Shown here one piece after another: positions 52,666 to 61,243 of a DNA stretch of 64,000 nucleotides. Position numbers and translations under genes: made by a program. The DNA comes from Corallococcus sp. AS-1-6 (GTDB lineage Bacteria > Myxococcota > Myxococcia > Myxococcales > Myxococcaceae). The stretch lies in contig NZ_JAIQDE010000023.1 of NCBI RefSeq assembly GCF_020037015.1, positions 91,915-155,914 on the forward strand, written 5' to 3'. Within the stretch, counting starts at the first letter, position 1, and every line of letters begins with the position of its first letter. Under the pieces are notes generated by a model. The model was not told the DNA's origin and did not search any database. It saw only the letters and a program-made list of their open reading frames with translations.

Positions 52666-54930
52666 TCAGTCCCGGGCGGGCGGCCGGCGCGGCAACTGCA
52701 CGAGGAAGGTGGTGCCGTCCTGCGCGGTGGAGCGCACGCGCAGCCGGCCGCCATGCGCGTCCACGATGTGCTTCACGATGAACAGCCCCAGCCCCAGCCC
52801 GTGGGCATTGCGCTGGCCATCCCGGAGCTCCGCGCGCTTGAGGGGCTCGAACAGGTGCGGCAGTTGGTGCTGGGGGATGGGGCGCCCCTGGTTCTTCACC
52901 GCGAGCGTCACCCCCCCCGCCTGGCCCCGCAGCCGCACGCGCACCGGGCAGTGGGCGTCTCCGTAGGCGAGCGCGTTGTTCACCAGGTTGGTGATGACCT
53001 GCGCCAGCCGGTCCGGGTCGCACCACAGCCGGGTGACGCCCCGCCCGGCCACCTCCAGGCGCCGCTCCGGGTGGGCCTGCTGCACCTCGTCCAGCACCTG
53101 GCGCACCAGGTCCAGCAGGTCCACGTCGCGCGGGGCCATGGGGATGCCGCCGCCCAGCCGGGCCTGGGTGAAGTCCAGCACGTCGCGCAGCATGCGGTGC
53201 GCGCGCTCGGCGCTGGAGAGGATGCGGGCCACGGCCTTCTGGTCGCGCGGGTCGGGGTCCTCCCGCCTGGCCAGCGACGTGGCGGCCATGGTGATGGCGG
53301 AGATGGGGTTGCGCAGGTCGTGGCCGACGATGCCGATGAGCAACTGCTCGAACTCCGCGCGGCGCCTCGCCTCGGCCTCCGCCTCGTGCCTGTCGGTGAC
53401 GTCCTGCATTGCGCCCACCATGCGCACCGGGCGGCCCTGGAGGTCCTTCACCACGCGGCCCCGGTCCTCGACGAAGGCCCACGTCCCGTCGCCCCGGCGA
53501 ATCCGGTACTCGGCCTCCCAGTGGCCCTCGTGGCTGTCGATGGCCCTCTGCAGCTCCCGCATCACCTGCTCGCGCTCGTCGGGGTGCAGGCTGGCCGTCC
53601 ACCACGCCGTGTCCATGACGGGCGGCCCCCGGGACATGTCCAGCCGGAGGACGCGGGGCGCCGATTCGCTCCAGTGGATTTCATCCGTCACCAGGTCCCA
53701 GTCCCAGATGATGTCGCGGGTGGCCAGGGTGGCCAGCCGGTAGCGCGTCTCCGACGCACGCAGCTCCTGCTCCGCGCGGCGCCGCTCGGTGATGTCCAGC
53801 GACACGCCCGACACGCTCACCACGCGCCCGCCCGCGTCGAACACCGGCAGGAGGCGGACCTCGAACCAGACGCCCATGAGGTACAGCTCCGTGGACAGCC
53901 GCTCGCCGGCCAGCGCGCGCAGGACGACCTCCAGCACGTCCCGCCGGTTCCGGAACACGTCGAAGACGGAGCGTCCGTGCATCACCCGGGAGGGCACGGA
54001 GGTGGACGTCACGCCCTCGCCCTCGAAGAGGGTGAACACGCCCTGCGCGTCGAAGGCCCACAGCACGACGGGCAGTTGCGTGAGCACGCGGTGGAGCTGC
54101 TCGCGGGCCTCGTCGCGCTCCTGGCGCAGCGTGCGCGTGGCGGTGATGTCCGTGGACACGCCGCACAGGGCCCACGGCTCGCCCTGCACCACGCTGGGCA
54201 GGGGGAACTTCATCGTGTGGTAGAGGTGCGTCCCGTCGGGCTGGAGCACCTCCTCGTCGAAGACGAGCGGCGTCTTCGACGCCAGCACCCGGCGGTCGTT
54301 GTAGCGGAAGCGCTCCGCCGTCTCCCGGGGGAACAGGTCCAGGTCCGAGCGCCCCAGCACCGACTCGCGCGGGTGGCCGGAGATGGCCTCGAAGGGGCGG
54401 TTGATGAAGAGGTACCGCCCGCTGGCGTCCTTCGCGTAGATGGCGGCCTGGGCGTGGTCGAGGATCTCCTGCAGCCGCTGTTCGCGGGAGCGCAGCGCCT
54501 GTCCGTGCTCGTGGACGTAGTGGGCCACGGCCTCCGTCAGGCTCCGGTCCAGCGCGCGCCACAGCGCGCGCAGCTCGTTCGTGCCGAGCGGCCGGTGGGA
54601 CGCATCCAGCACCTCGAGGATGGCCTCGCGCAGCAGGCCGTACTCCTCCACCAGCGTCTCCACGCGAGCGCCGGCCTGGAAACGCCGCTGCCCGATTTCC
54701 CGGGCATGGGCCCAGACCGCCCCCGAGGACCAGTTCTCCACGGCGCCCTGACGGAGGACGAGCACCAGCGCGTCCAACAGCTTGAGCATCCCCGCCAGCC
54801 GGTCCTGGAGCTGCGCGGCCATGCCCGGAGGGTGAGGGTCCAGCCGTGCGCCCCAGCGCCGGAGGATGTCCTCGCGCCGCGCCTCCACCAGGTCCGCGAG
54901 CGAGTCCGTCGTGGACGCGAACGGGTTCAT
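52666..54930 (-). CDS. multi-PAS sensor histidine kinase
   Basis: 754 residues from ATG 54930 (GGAG eight bases upstream). The N-terminal 1-145 looks like the RsbR/RsbRD-type helical sensor part (LVEEYGLLREAILEVLD). Three PAS domains follow at about 150-270, 280-385 and 395-515 (AAIYAKDASGRYLFIN, HWSESAPRVLRL). HisKA with His537 (GHDLRNPISAI) and an HATPase (NLVNNALAYGD, LGLGLFIVKHIVDAHGG) end the protein. No membrane helices are visible, so it senses inside the cell. The upstream frame stays open into the nuclease gene, so a longer fused protein of about 1,077 residues is formally possible. Confidence 0.85.
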   Translation of the reverse strand: MNPFASTTDSLADLVEARREDILRRWGARLDPHPPGMAAQLQDRLAGMLKLLDALVLVLRQGAVENWSSGAVWAHAREIGQRRFQAGARVETLVEEYGLLREAILEVLDASHRPLGTNELRALWRALDRSLTEAVAHYVHEHGQALRSREQRLQEILDHAQAAIYAKDASGRYLFINRPFEAISGHPRESVLGRSDLDLFPRETAERFRYNDRRVLASKTPLVFDEEVLQPDGTHLYHTMKFPLPSVVQGEPWALCGVSTDITATRTLRQERDEAREQLHRVLTQLPVVLWAFDAQGVFTLFEGEGVTSTSVPSRVMHGRSVFDVFRNRRDVLEVVLRALAGERLSTELYLMGVWFEVRLLPVFDAGGRVVSVSGVSLDITERRRAEQELRASETRYRLATLATRDIIWDWDLVTDEIHWSESAPRVLRLDMSRGPPVMDTAWWTASLHPDEREQVMRELQRAIDSHEGHWEAEYRIRRGDGTWAFVEDRGRVVKDLQGRPVRMVGAMQDVTDRHEAEAEARRRAEFEQLLIGIVGHDLRNPISAITMAATSLARREDPDPRDQKAVARILSSAERAHRMLRDVLDFTQARLGGGIPMAPRDVDLLDLVRQVLDEVQQAHPERRLEVAGRGVTRLWCDPDRLAQVITNLVNNALAYGDAHCPVRVRLRGQAGGVTLAVKNQGRPIPQHQLPHLFEPLKRAELRDGQRNAHGLGLGLFIVKHIVDAHGGRLRVRSTAQDGTTFLVQLPRRPPARD

Positions 54931-55434
54931 GCCGGCGCTCCGGAGGCACCGGTCGTACGAGGCAGGCCGCCTGCTGTGGGAAGAGTGAGTGTCACCGTAC
55001 CCCTGCTCCCTGGACGTGGCCGGAGTGGAGGGAAGATGCACATCGCGCGTCGCGAAATGGATGGGGCTTGCGGGATGGGGTGGGGTGGCTTGCCCACCTC
55101 TGGGATTGAACCCAGGGACGTGGCGGGCGGCCATGGGAGGCCTCCGTGAACCGCCGGGTCGCATCATTGACCTGGGGGAGACGGACTCCCGAGCACACGG
55201 GAGGCCGCAGGCCATGCCACTCGCGGAACGAAGGACGGGCGGACAGGGCGAGCATGTCCTGGTGACAAGGGGGCTGCCCTCCAGGACGTGGACCCGGGTC
55301 CACGTCCGGACGGGCGAGGGCCGGTCGCGAGCTCCACCAGGGCCTGGCCGCTGGGCGCGCGGCTGTCCCAGGCGGTGATGGACACGCTGCCGCAGGGTGG
55401 ACGCAGGTGGGCGCCGCCCCCGGGGACACGGCGC
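54931..55434 (-). other. open but weakly coding stretch between nuclease and kinase
   Basis: There is no stop codon in the frame joining the nuclease-like ORF to the PAS kinase, yet the 168 encoded residues are Pro/Arg-rich with unusual codon choice (RRPPASTLRQR, SPRSMMRPGG) and look non-coding. A tRNA-arm-like hairpin lies inside. The nuclease may end in another frame through a frameshift, or the two may be one protein. Confidence 0.5.
55092..55128 (-). other. hairpin resembling a tRNA acceptor/T-arm minihelix
   Basis: On the minus strand, GCCCGCC and GGTGGGC pair over seven bases (one G-T), and inside them CTGGG-TTCAAT-CCCAG forms a five-base-pair arm. A T-arm has a seven-base TTCRAAT loop; this one has six. 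No matching 5' half of a tRNA is found nearby, so it could be a tRNA-fragment remnant, such as an integration scar, or simply a terminator-like hairpin. Confidence 0.3.
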
Positions 55435-55899
55435 CGGGCAGCGGCCCCACAGGCCCCGGCGTGCGCGCCGGGCCTCCAGCTCCAGGGCCTCGAACTCGCC
55501 GCGCCGGGAGGCACCGGCCGGCGGGATGAACAGCGTGCACGCGTAGCCGCGCCGCACGAGCAGCGCGTTCACGTCCTCTCCGTCCACGGACACGTACGCG
55601 AGCCGCCGCCCGAAGCGGTCCGTGCACGCCTCCGCGTCCCGCAGCCGCACCGTGCGGCCCTCCACGAGCGAGCGGTTGAACGCCGCGGCCTCCTCGCCGA
55701 AGCAGTCGTCGTGCCCCTGCGTCGTCTCCGGGGTGTCGGCCAGCAGGTAGCGGATCCGCTCGCCGTCCTGGAGCACCACCGTGTCCCCGTCGATGACCTT
55801 CGTCACCACGCCCGTGCTCGGGCCGCACTCCCCTTCCCCGCCACCACAGGCGGACAGGACGGTGAGCAGCACCAGCCAAGCAAACCGCCGCGTCCTCAT
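55435..55899 (-). CDS. thermonuclease-like (SNase fold) lipoprotein; 3' end undefined
   Basis: About 155 residues can be read from ATG 55899. A lipobox (LTVLSAC) anchors it. The domain shows VTKVIDGDTVVLQDGERIRYLLADTPE, the conserved Asp/Arg/Glu of the SNase active site, and DRFGRRLAYVSVDG with the second Arg, followed by the last helix ARRARRGLWGRC. Such enzymes cut DNA or RNA with calcium. ATG 55899 overlaps the upstream stop (ATGA). No stop follows in frame, so I end it where the domain ends. It is probably surface exposed. Confidence 0.8.
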
Positions 55900-57635
55900 C
55901 GCGCGCACGTCCGGTTCTCCCGGCCCGGGGTGCCCCGGTCGCCCGCGCCGAAGGTCACGCCGGCGGGCGTGGGACAGAAGGCCCCGGCCGCGTCGTTGCC
56001 GGTGGCGTCCCGCACGCGCGCGTCCAACTGCGACGACACGCCGGGGCTCGCGGCGTTCGTGAAGACCACCGAGTCCAGCACGCTCCCCTGCGCCGACAGC
56101 TTGAGGACATGGGCCCCCGCGCCGTTGCCCAGGCCGAACGCGAACGTGCCGAGCACTGAGGGCAATCCGCCATTGAGTGAAGCGTCTTCACCACGCGCGA
56201 GGACCGCGAAGCCTCCGGACTTCATCGACAGGCACAGCGGGGACTCCAGGACGGAGCTGCCCGACTCGCTGGAGAGCGTCACCCCGTTGAGGTCCACCTC
56301 GCGCAGCGCGAGCACCTCCACCCACTCCCCCTGCGCATCCGGGACGGCGGCGGGGTCTGCCATGAACTCGGTGAGCACCAGCGAGCCCACGGTGGGAGCG
56401 CGGAGCGCACGGGGCTGCCCCGTGGTCCGGTCGATACAGCCTGCCTGCGCCGTGCCCGCGTCCGCTCCGGTGCACGCGCGGTTGGTCCGTCCCGGCGTAC
56501 CCAGGTTGCCCTTGTCACCGTAGGCCTCCGTGGCGGCGCACCAGGACGCCGTGACGTCGTTGCTCTTCGCATCGGCGGTGAGCGGCGCGGACACCTGGGT
56601 GGCCACGCCGTCCTGGGCCGGGCCATACAGCGCGCTGTCGATGAGCACGCTGCCCGCGCGGATGGCGACCCCGCCGCCCGCGTTGCGCAGGTCCACGGAG
56701 AACGTGGCCAGCGGCTCCGGCAGGCCGCCGTTCACCTCCGGTTCCCGCCTGCGCGCGAGCAGCGCGGACTCTCCGGCGGCGAGGGACAGACAACGCTCCG
56801 ACTCCAGGCGCGTGCCGGACGTGTCCGTTCCCACCGTCAGCCCATTGAGGTCCACGGGCACGGTGGCGCGGACCTCCAGCCACTCGCCCACCGTGTCGTC
56901 TCCTCGCGGGTTGGCCATCACCTCGGTGATGATCAGCTCTCCGGGCCGCGGGGACTGGATGTCCCGGGGAGAGTCCGCGCCCGGCGGCAGACACGTCGCT
57001 CCGGAGGTGACTCCGCCATCCGGCAGTGCGGGACACGGCGCGTTCGCGCGTCCCGGACTGCCACGCGTTCCGTCCGGCGCGTCGCACCAGCGCGACAGGT
57101 CGTCGTTGCCCTCCGCGTCGGGCACGAACCGGCCGTCATAGGTCCGGGCCGCGCCCGACTTCACTGGCGCGGCCAGCGCCACCGAGTCGAGCACGCGCGT
57201 CCCGCACCGCAGACCCAGGAGCCCCGCGCTGTTGCCCAGCGCGCCGAGCGCATCCCCGTAGGTCTGGTCCACATGCTCGGGCAGCGCGCCGTCACGCACG
57301 TCGCCCAGCACGACGAAGGCCCCCGCGTCCACCGGCAGGCCCGTGGTGAACGTGTAGACGCGCTCCTGTGCCGCTTCGTCGCGCGCGGTGAAGAGCGTGA
57401 CGCCCAGCAGGTCCACGGTCTGCCCGGTGGGGTTGTGGAGCTCCACGTACTCCTTCCCCGTGTCCGCGCCCACGGGGTCGTTGAGGTACTCCGTGATGAT
57501 CAGGTCCCCCGGCACCAGCGCCTCACACGCCGCTGGCTCGTCCTCCCACGTGGGCAGTCCGCACGCCCCCATCCACCCCAGCATCCATCCCAGTCCCAAC
57601 CGCACACCCCATCCCCGCACTGCCCGAGCCGCCAC
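55896..57635 (-). CDS. lipoprotein with three lamin-tail domains
   Basis: 579 residues from GTG 57635. Signal with lipobox WMGAC (Cys25). Three lamin-tail-like (LTD) domains of about 150 residues each follow: DLIITEYLNDPVGADTGKEYVELHN, ELIITEVMANPRGDDTVGEWLEV and SLVLTEFMADPAAVPDAQGEWVEVL start them, and each ends with CxxP-like and GTPGRxN (GSPGRANAPC, GTPGRTNRAC, GTPGRENRTC). Such domains occur in extracellular bacterial proteins, often beside nucleases, where they may bind DNA or polymers. It overlaps the nuclease gene (ATGA) and starts 12 bases after the beta-barrel gene, so they form one operon. Confidence 0.88.
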   Translation of the reverse strand: MAARAVRGWGVRLGLGWMLGWMGACGLPTWEDEPAACEALVPGDLIITEYLNDPVGADTGKEYVELHNPTGQTVDLLGVTLFTARDEAAQERVYTFTTGLPVDAGAFVVLGDVRDGALPEHVDQTYGDALGALGNSAGLLGLRCGTRVLDSVALAAPVKSGAARTYDGRFVPDAEGNDDLSRWCDAPDGTRGSPGRANAPCPALPDGGVTSGATCLPPGADSPRDIQSPRPGELIITEVMANPRGDDTVGEWLEVRATVPVDLNGLTVGTDTSGTRLESERCLSLAAGESALLARRREPEVNGGLPEPLATFSVDLRNAGGGVAIRAGSVLIDSALYGPAQDGVATQVSAPLTADAKSNDVTASWCAATEAYGDKGNLGTPGRTNRACTGADAGTAQAGCIDRTTGQPRALRAPTVGSLVLTEFMADPAAVPDAQGEWVEVLALREVDLNGVTLSSESGSSVLESPLCLSMKSGGFAVLARGEDASLNGGLPSVLGTFAFGLGNGAGAHVLKLSAQGSVLDSVVFTNAASPGVSSQLDARVRDATGNDAAGAFCPTPAGVTFGAGDRGTPGRENRTCAR

Positions 57636-57647
57636 ACTCCGCTCCCT

Positions 57648-59672
57648 TCAGAACCGCGTCTCCACTTCCAGCGCGAACAGGTGCCGGGGCGCATCCGGCG
57701 GCGTCCGGGCTCCTCTCGCGTCCTTCAAGTCCACGACCCACGCGTACCGGGCCCGCGTCGTCACGGCGTCCGCCGTCCAGCTCGCATCGAGCGTGGCCCG
57801 GAAGGCCTGCTCCAGCCGGTCGCGAGTCGACACGTCCTCGTCCTTCCACACGGCCCGGCCGCGCAGCCTCAAGGCGTCACAAGGCCGCACCTGCGCCTCC
57901 ACCACCGCGTGCGCGTCCTCCCGCACGCCGCGGTTCACCGGATCATCCACGCGGGCATGCGCGTACTGCGCGGCCACGGACACCGCGTCGTGAAGCTCCG
58001 CCTTCACCCGGGCCGTGATGCGCAGCAGCGACCCTGAGCAGGGGTCCTCGCCCGAACCGTCGAAGCAGTCCCCCGCGACGCCGACGTCCTTGTCCCGGTA
58101 CTCGGCCCACAGCGACGGTTGGAACAGCGCGTGCGCCCGCCAGTCCACCCGGGCCGAGCCCCGCAGGTTCACCGTGCCGGCGCTGCCCACCGCCGTGCCA
58201 TCCGAGGGCAGCGTCCACGCATCCACCTCACCGCGCAGCCGCAGCGCGCCCTCCACGCGGTGCAGGTAGCGCACGCGAGCGCCCACTTCGTTCCGGGCCC
58301 GTGAGCCCTCCAACTCGTCCGGGCCGGACATCGCGCCCGTGTAGGGATTGGCGAAGCCGCGCCCATAGGCACGCAGCGACAGCTCCAGCTCCTTCGACGT
58401 GTCCGCCACCACCGTGCGTTGAAGCGCGCCGTAGCCACCGCCTCCGCCCGGCGCCGCATCGAACGTGCGCGCCGCCTCCACGAAGAGGTCCACGGGCCCC
58501 AGCCCCCACGCGCCATCCACGCCCACCGCGCCGAAGGCACCGCCCGCCGGGTAGCCCGCCGTGGAGCGGAAATCGAGCGCCGCGCCCTCCACGCTCCACA
58601 CCGGCCGCGCGCCCCAGGCCGTCACTCCGACCTGTGCCCGCCGGGTCCACGCCATCGCCGCGTGGCCACCTCCCGCCCACTCGTGGAACACGCCGGGCAG
58701 CGTGCGCGACACGACTCGTCCCGTGGAGGCTCCTGTTCCCGCGAGCCACACCGCGGGCGCCTTGCAGGCCGTGCCCGCACAGGACGCCCGTTCCATCAGC
58801 GCGTGCGAGAGCAGCGAGCGGGACTGATACGAACCGAAGCCCGTCACGGACACCCCCGACGCGGTCCGCACCGTGCCCACCACGCCCCGGAAGCCTTCGT
58901 CCCATTGGAAGTCCGGCGTCACGTCCGCGGCGCGCTCCTCGGGGGTGCAGGCGCCATCTCCCAGGAAGCACCAGCGCTCCACGTCGCCCGGCACCCGCAC
59001 GGCGTCATCCGGCAGGAAGCCCTCCGGCGTGGGCAGCCCGGTGGTGTCCAACGTGAGCCGCTGACCGAAGCCCAGCCGGTACGAGCCCACCAGCACGGAG
59101 GCCCGCTCGCCCGTCCACTGACCGAAGAACTTCGGCACGACCACCGACACGCCGGGCGCCTCCGCCACCAATGCCCGCCGGTTCGCGTCCCGGTGCACCG
59201 CGCCCAGCCGTCGCCGGGTGAGGGACGTGAGCAATCCCAAACGCCATCCCTCCGGTCCCGCCACGCGCACCTGGAGCGCCAGCGGAGGCAGCACCGGATC
59301 CGACGCGGCGAACGCCGACAGCAGCCGCGCATCCCCCGCCACCCGCTCCGGCGCCGAGGTCGTCAGGAAGGGCGCCAGCCGTCGCCGCTCCTCCGGCGTC
59401 AGCCCTCCCGAAGCCGCGAACCCATCCACGCGCGCGTACGTCAGTCCCGGCAGCGCATAGAGCGAGGCGCGCGACGCATTCGCCGGATCCACCCCCGAGC
59501 GCCGCAGCACCCGCAGCGCCGACAGCGTCTCGGCCGTGATGGCGCCGTCCTCCCGCAGCGCGAACAGCGCCTGCTCGCCAGTGTCCTCGGGGTCTACCTC
59601 ATACGTCGCGGCGAGCGCCGTGAAGGGCAGACCCAGCAGGAACAGCCACACGCGGACGAGGACGGAACGCAC
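57648..59672 (-). CDS. outer-membrane barrel-like protein with an N-terminal helix-hairpin-helix-like region
   Basis: 674 residues from GTG 59672 (GAGGG nine bases upstream; GTG 59702 is an alternative). A signal peptide (VWLFLLGLPFTALA) is followed by a helical region at about 15-110 that contains NASRASLYALPGLTYARVDGFAA, like the helix-hairpin-helix of ComEA-type DNA-binding proteins. From about 120 the chain is a series of alternating aromatic strands (GEYRLGFGQRLTLD, FGSYQSRSLL, VRYLHRVEGALRLRG) ending LEVETRF, a C-terminal Phe typical of outer-membrane barrels. It could be a surface DNA receptor. It is the first gene of the operon with the lamin-tail and nuclease genes. Confidence 0.75.
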   Translation of the reverse strand: MRSVLVRVWLFLLGLPFTALAATYEVDPEDTGEQALFALREDGAITAETLSALRVLRRSGVDPANASRASLYALPGLTYARVDGFAASGGLTPEERRRLAPFLTTSAPERVAGDARLLSAFAASDPVLPPLALQVRVAGPEGWRLGLLTSLTRRRLGAVHRDANRRALVAEAPGVSVVVPKFFGQWTGERASVLVGSYRLGFGQRLTLDTTGLPTPEGFLPDDAVRVPGDVERWCFLGDGACTPEERAADVTPDFQWDEGFRGVVGTVRTASGVSVTGFGSYQSRSLLSHALMERASCAGTACKAPAVWLAGTGASTGRVVSRTLPGVFHEWAGGGHAAMAWTRRAQVGVTAWGARPVWSVEGAALDFRSTAGYPAGGAFGAVGVDGAWGLGPVDLFVEAARTFDAAPGGGGGYGALQRTVVADTSKELELSLRAYGRGFANPYTGAMSGPDELEGSRARNEVGARVRYLHRVEGALRLRGEVDAWTLPSDGTAVGSAGTVNLRGSARVDWRAHALFQPSLWAEYRDKDVGVAGDCFDGSGEDPCSGSLLRITARVKAELHDAVSVAAQYAHARVDDPVNRGVREDAHAVVEAQVRPCDALRLRGRAVWKDEDVSTRDRLEQAFRATLDASWTADAVTTRARYAWVVDLKDARGARTPPDAPRHLFALEVETRF

Positions 59673-59865
59673 GCGGCGGGCCCTCTGCAGGAGCGGGACC
59701 ACCCTTCCCTACAGAGAAGGCGCGACGCGCGGTCCATCCCTTTCCCGGACTTGGGGTCCAGGCGAGGGACGGCGGTCCACGCGCCTCCAGGTGGCCGTGG
59801 GGCGGTGCGGCTATGCTGCGGTGACATCCTCGCGAGGCCGGTCCGTCCGGCCCCAGAAACAGCGC

Positions 59866-60639
59866 ATGGGCTACGTCCACATCCTTCGCCACTTCCCCTC
59901 TCCCCAGGAGGGGTTCAACCGCACCGTCCGCATCTACACGCCGGACACCTACGACGCCTGGAAGGACCACCGCTTCCCGGTGCTCTACATGCACGACGGG
60001 CAGAACGTCTTCGCGCATCCGGAGTCCGCCGTCTTCGACACGTGGTGCGCCAACCGCGTCGCGGAGGAGAACGTCCAGGCGGGGCGGATGGAGCCGTGGA
60101 TCATCGTCGCGGTGGACTCGGGCCCCGGCCGCTTCGAGGAGTACTCGCCGTGGGACGAACCGCGCAACGGCGTGTCCGCGCGAGGCGAGGCCTACGGGCG
60201 CTTCCTGGTGGAGGAGCTGAAGCCCTACATCGACCGGACGTACCGCACGCGCCAGGGCAGCGAGTGGACCGGCGTGATGGGCTCGTCGCTGGGCGGGCTC
60301 ATCTCGCTGTACCTGGGGTGGAAGTTCCCGCGGGTGTTCGGGCGCATCGGCGCGCTGTCGCCCACGGTGATGTGGAGCCAGGGCCGCCTGTTCGACGCGT
60401 GGCGCGAGCACAGCCGCCGCTGGACGCGCATCTACCTGGACGCGGGCGCCACGGAGTTCATCCACGCGGGCGGCCTGCCGCTGGACTACGGCCGGGGCAC
60501 GCGCGACTTCTTCCACCACCTCCAGGGCCTGGGCTACGGAGACCACGAGGTGTCGCTCGTGCTGGAGCCCGGCGGCGAGCACCACGAGAAGGACTGGCAG
60601 CGCCGGCTGCCGGGAGCCATGCAGTGGCTGCTCGGGTGA
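59866..60639 (+). CDS. esterase of the EsD/Fes-like alpha/beta-hydrolase family
   Basis: 257 residues. The strand VLYMHDGQNVFAHPES is the hallmark of esterase D/enterochelin-esterase-like enzymes. The nucleophile elbow is GSSLGG (Ser about 146), the Asp lies in the YLDAGATEF region and the catalytic His in EPGGEHHEKDWQRRL. The absence of a signal suggests a cytoplasmic acyl- or carboxyl-ester hydrolase. Polyhydroxybutyrate depolymerase-like and siderophore-ester activities are both possible. ATG 59866 starts the fold; upstream in-frame sequence looks unused. It is followed 10 bases later by the DUF2378 gene. Confidence 0.88.
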   Translation: MGYVHILRHFPSPQEGFNRTVRIYTPDTYDAWKDHRFPVLYMHDGQNVFAHPESAVFDTWCANRVAEENVQAGRMEPWIIVAVDSGPGRFEEYSPWDEPRNGVSARGEAYGRFLVEELKPYIDRTYRTRQGSEWTGVMGSSLGGLISLYLGWKFPRVFGRIGALSPTVMWSQGRLFDAWREHSRRWTRIYLDAGATEFIHAGGLPLDYGRGTRDFFHHLQGLGYGDHEVSLVLEPGGEHHEKDWQRRLPGAMQWLLG

Positions 60640-60649
60640 GCCTGTTCTC

Positions 60650-61228
60650 GTGACACGCCAGCCCCGCTCGGTGCCGCCCGAACAGCGGCAGGTCTACGTG
60701 CAGGTCGTGGAGGGCCTGCTCCAGCACGGCCTGAAGGGACAGGTGTCGCCCCGCCTGCGCGAACGGCTGCGTCATGCGGGCGTGGACCTGGACCGGCCGC
60801 TGTTGCCGCTCTACCCCGTGCCGGTCTGGGCGCGGTGCCTGGAGATCATCGTGGAGGAGGTCTATCCAGACGTGCCTCGGGTGGAGGGCTACACCCGGCT
60901 CGCCCGGGCGCACGTGGAGGGCTACGGGGCCACGCTGCTGGGGCGCGCGGTGATGGGCGTGATGCGGGTGCTGGGGCCCCGGCGCATGGTGCAGCGGCTG
61001 CCGGAGGTGCTGCGCGGCACGGACAACTACACGGAGGTGACGCTCGTGGAGCGCGGCCCCGCGCACTTCGAGCTGAGCCTCAACTCCAGCCTGGGCGCGC
61101 CCGGCTACGTGGAGGCCCTCTTCGAGGGGCTGCTGGCCTCGGGCGGCGCGAAGGCGCCCAGCGTGACGAAGGTGCACGACGACGGGGACAGCTCCACGTA
61201 CGCGCTCACCTGGATTCAGGACCCCTGA
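60650..61228 (+). CDS. DUF2378 family protein (myxobacterial paralogous family)
   Basis: 192 residues from GTG 60650. The pattern LLQHGLKGQVSPRLRERLRHAGVDLDRPLLPLYPVPVW, GAT(L)LGRAVMGVMRVLGPRRMVQRLPEVLRGTDNYTEVTLVERGPAHFELS is the DUF2378 (Mxa_TIGR02265) architecture, found as many paralogs in myxobacteria. The fold resembles heme-NO-binding/guanylate cyclase-associated relatives, but no His ligand is obvious. Likely a small-molecule sensor; function unknown. Ten bases after the esterase gene, so it is probably co-transcribed. Confidence 0.85.
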   Translation: MTRQPRSVPPEQRQVYVQVVEGLLQHGLKGQVSPRLRERLRHAGVDLDRPLLPLYPVPVWARCLEIIVEEVYPDVPRVEGYTRLARAHVEGYGATLLGRAVMGVMRVLGPRRMVQRLPEVLRGTDNYTEVTLVERGPAHFELSLNSSLGAPGYVEALFEGLLASGGAKAPSVTKVHDDGDSSTYALTWIQDP

Positions 61229-61243
61229 AGCTCGGGTCGCCGC

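Noticed and set aside
55092..55170. Complete tRNA gene on the minus strand
   Set aside because: No acceptor 5' half, D arm or anticodon arm is found; the T-loop has six rather than seven bases.
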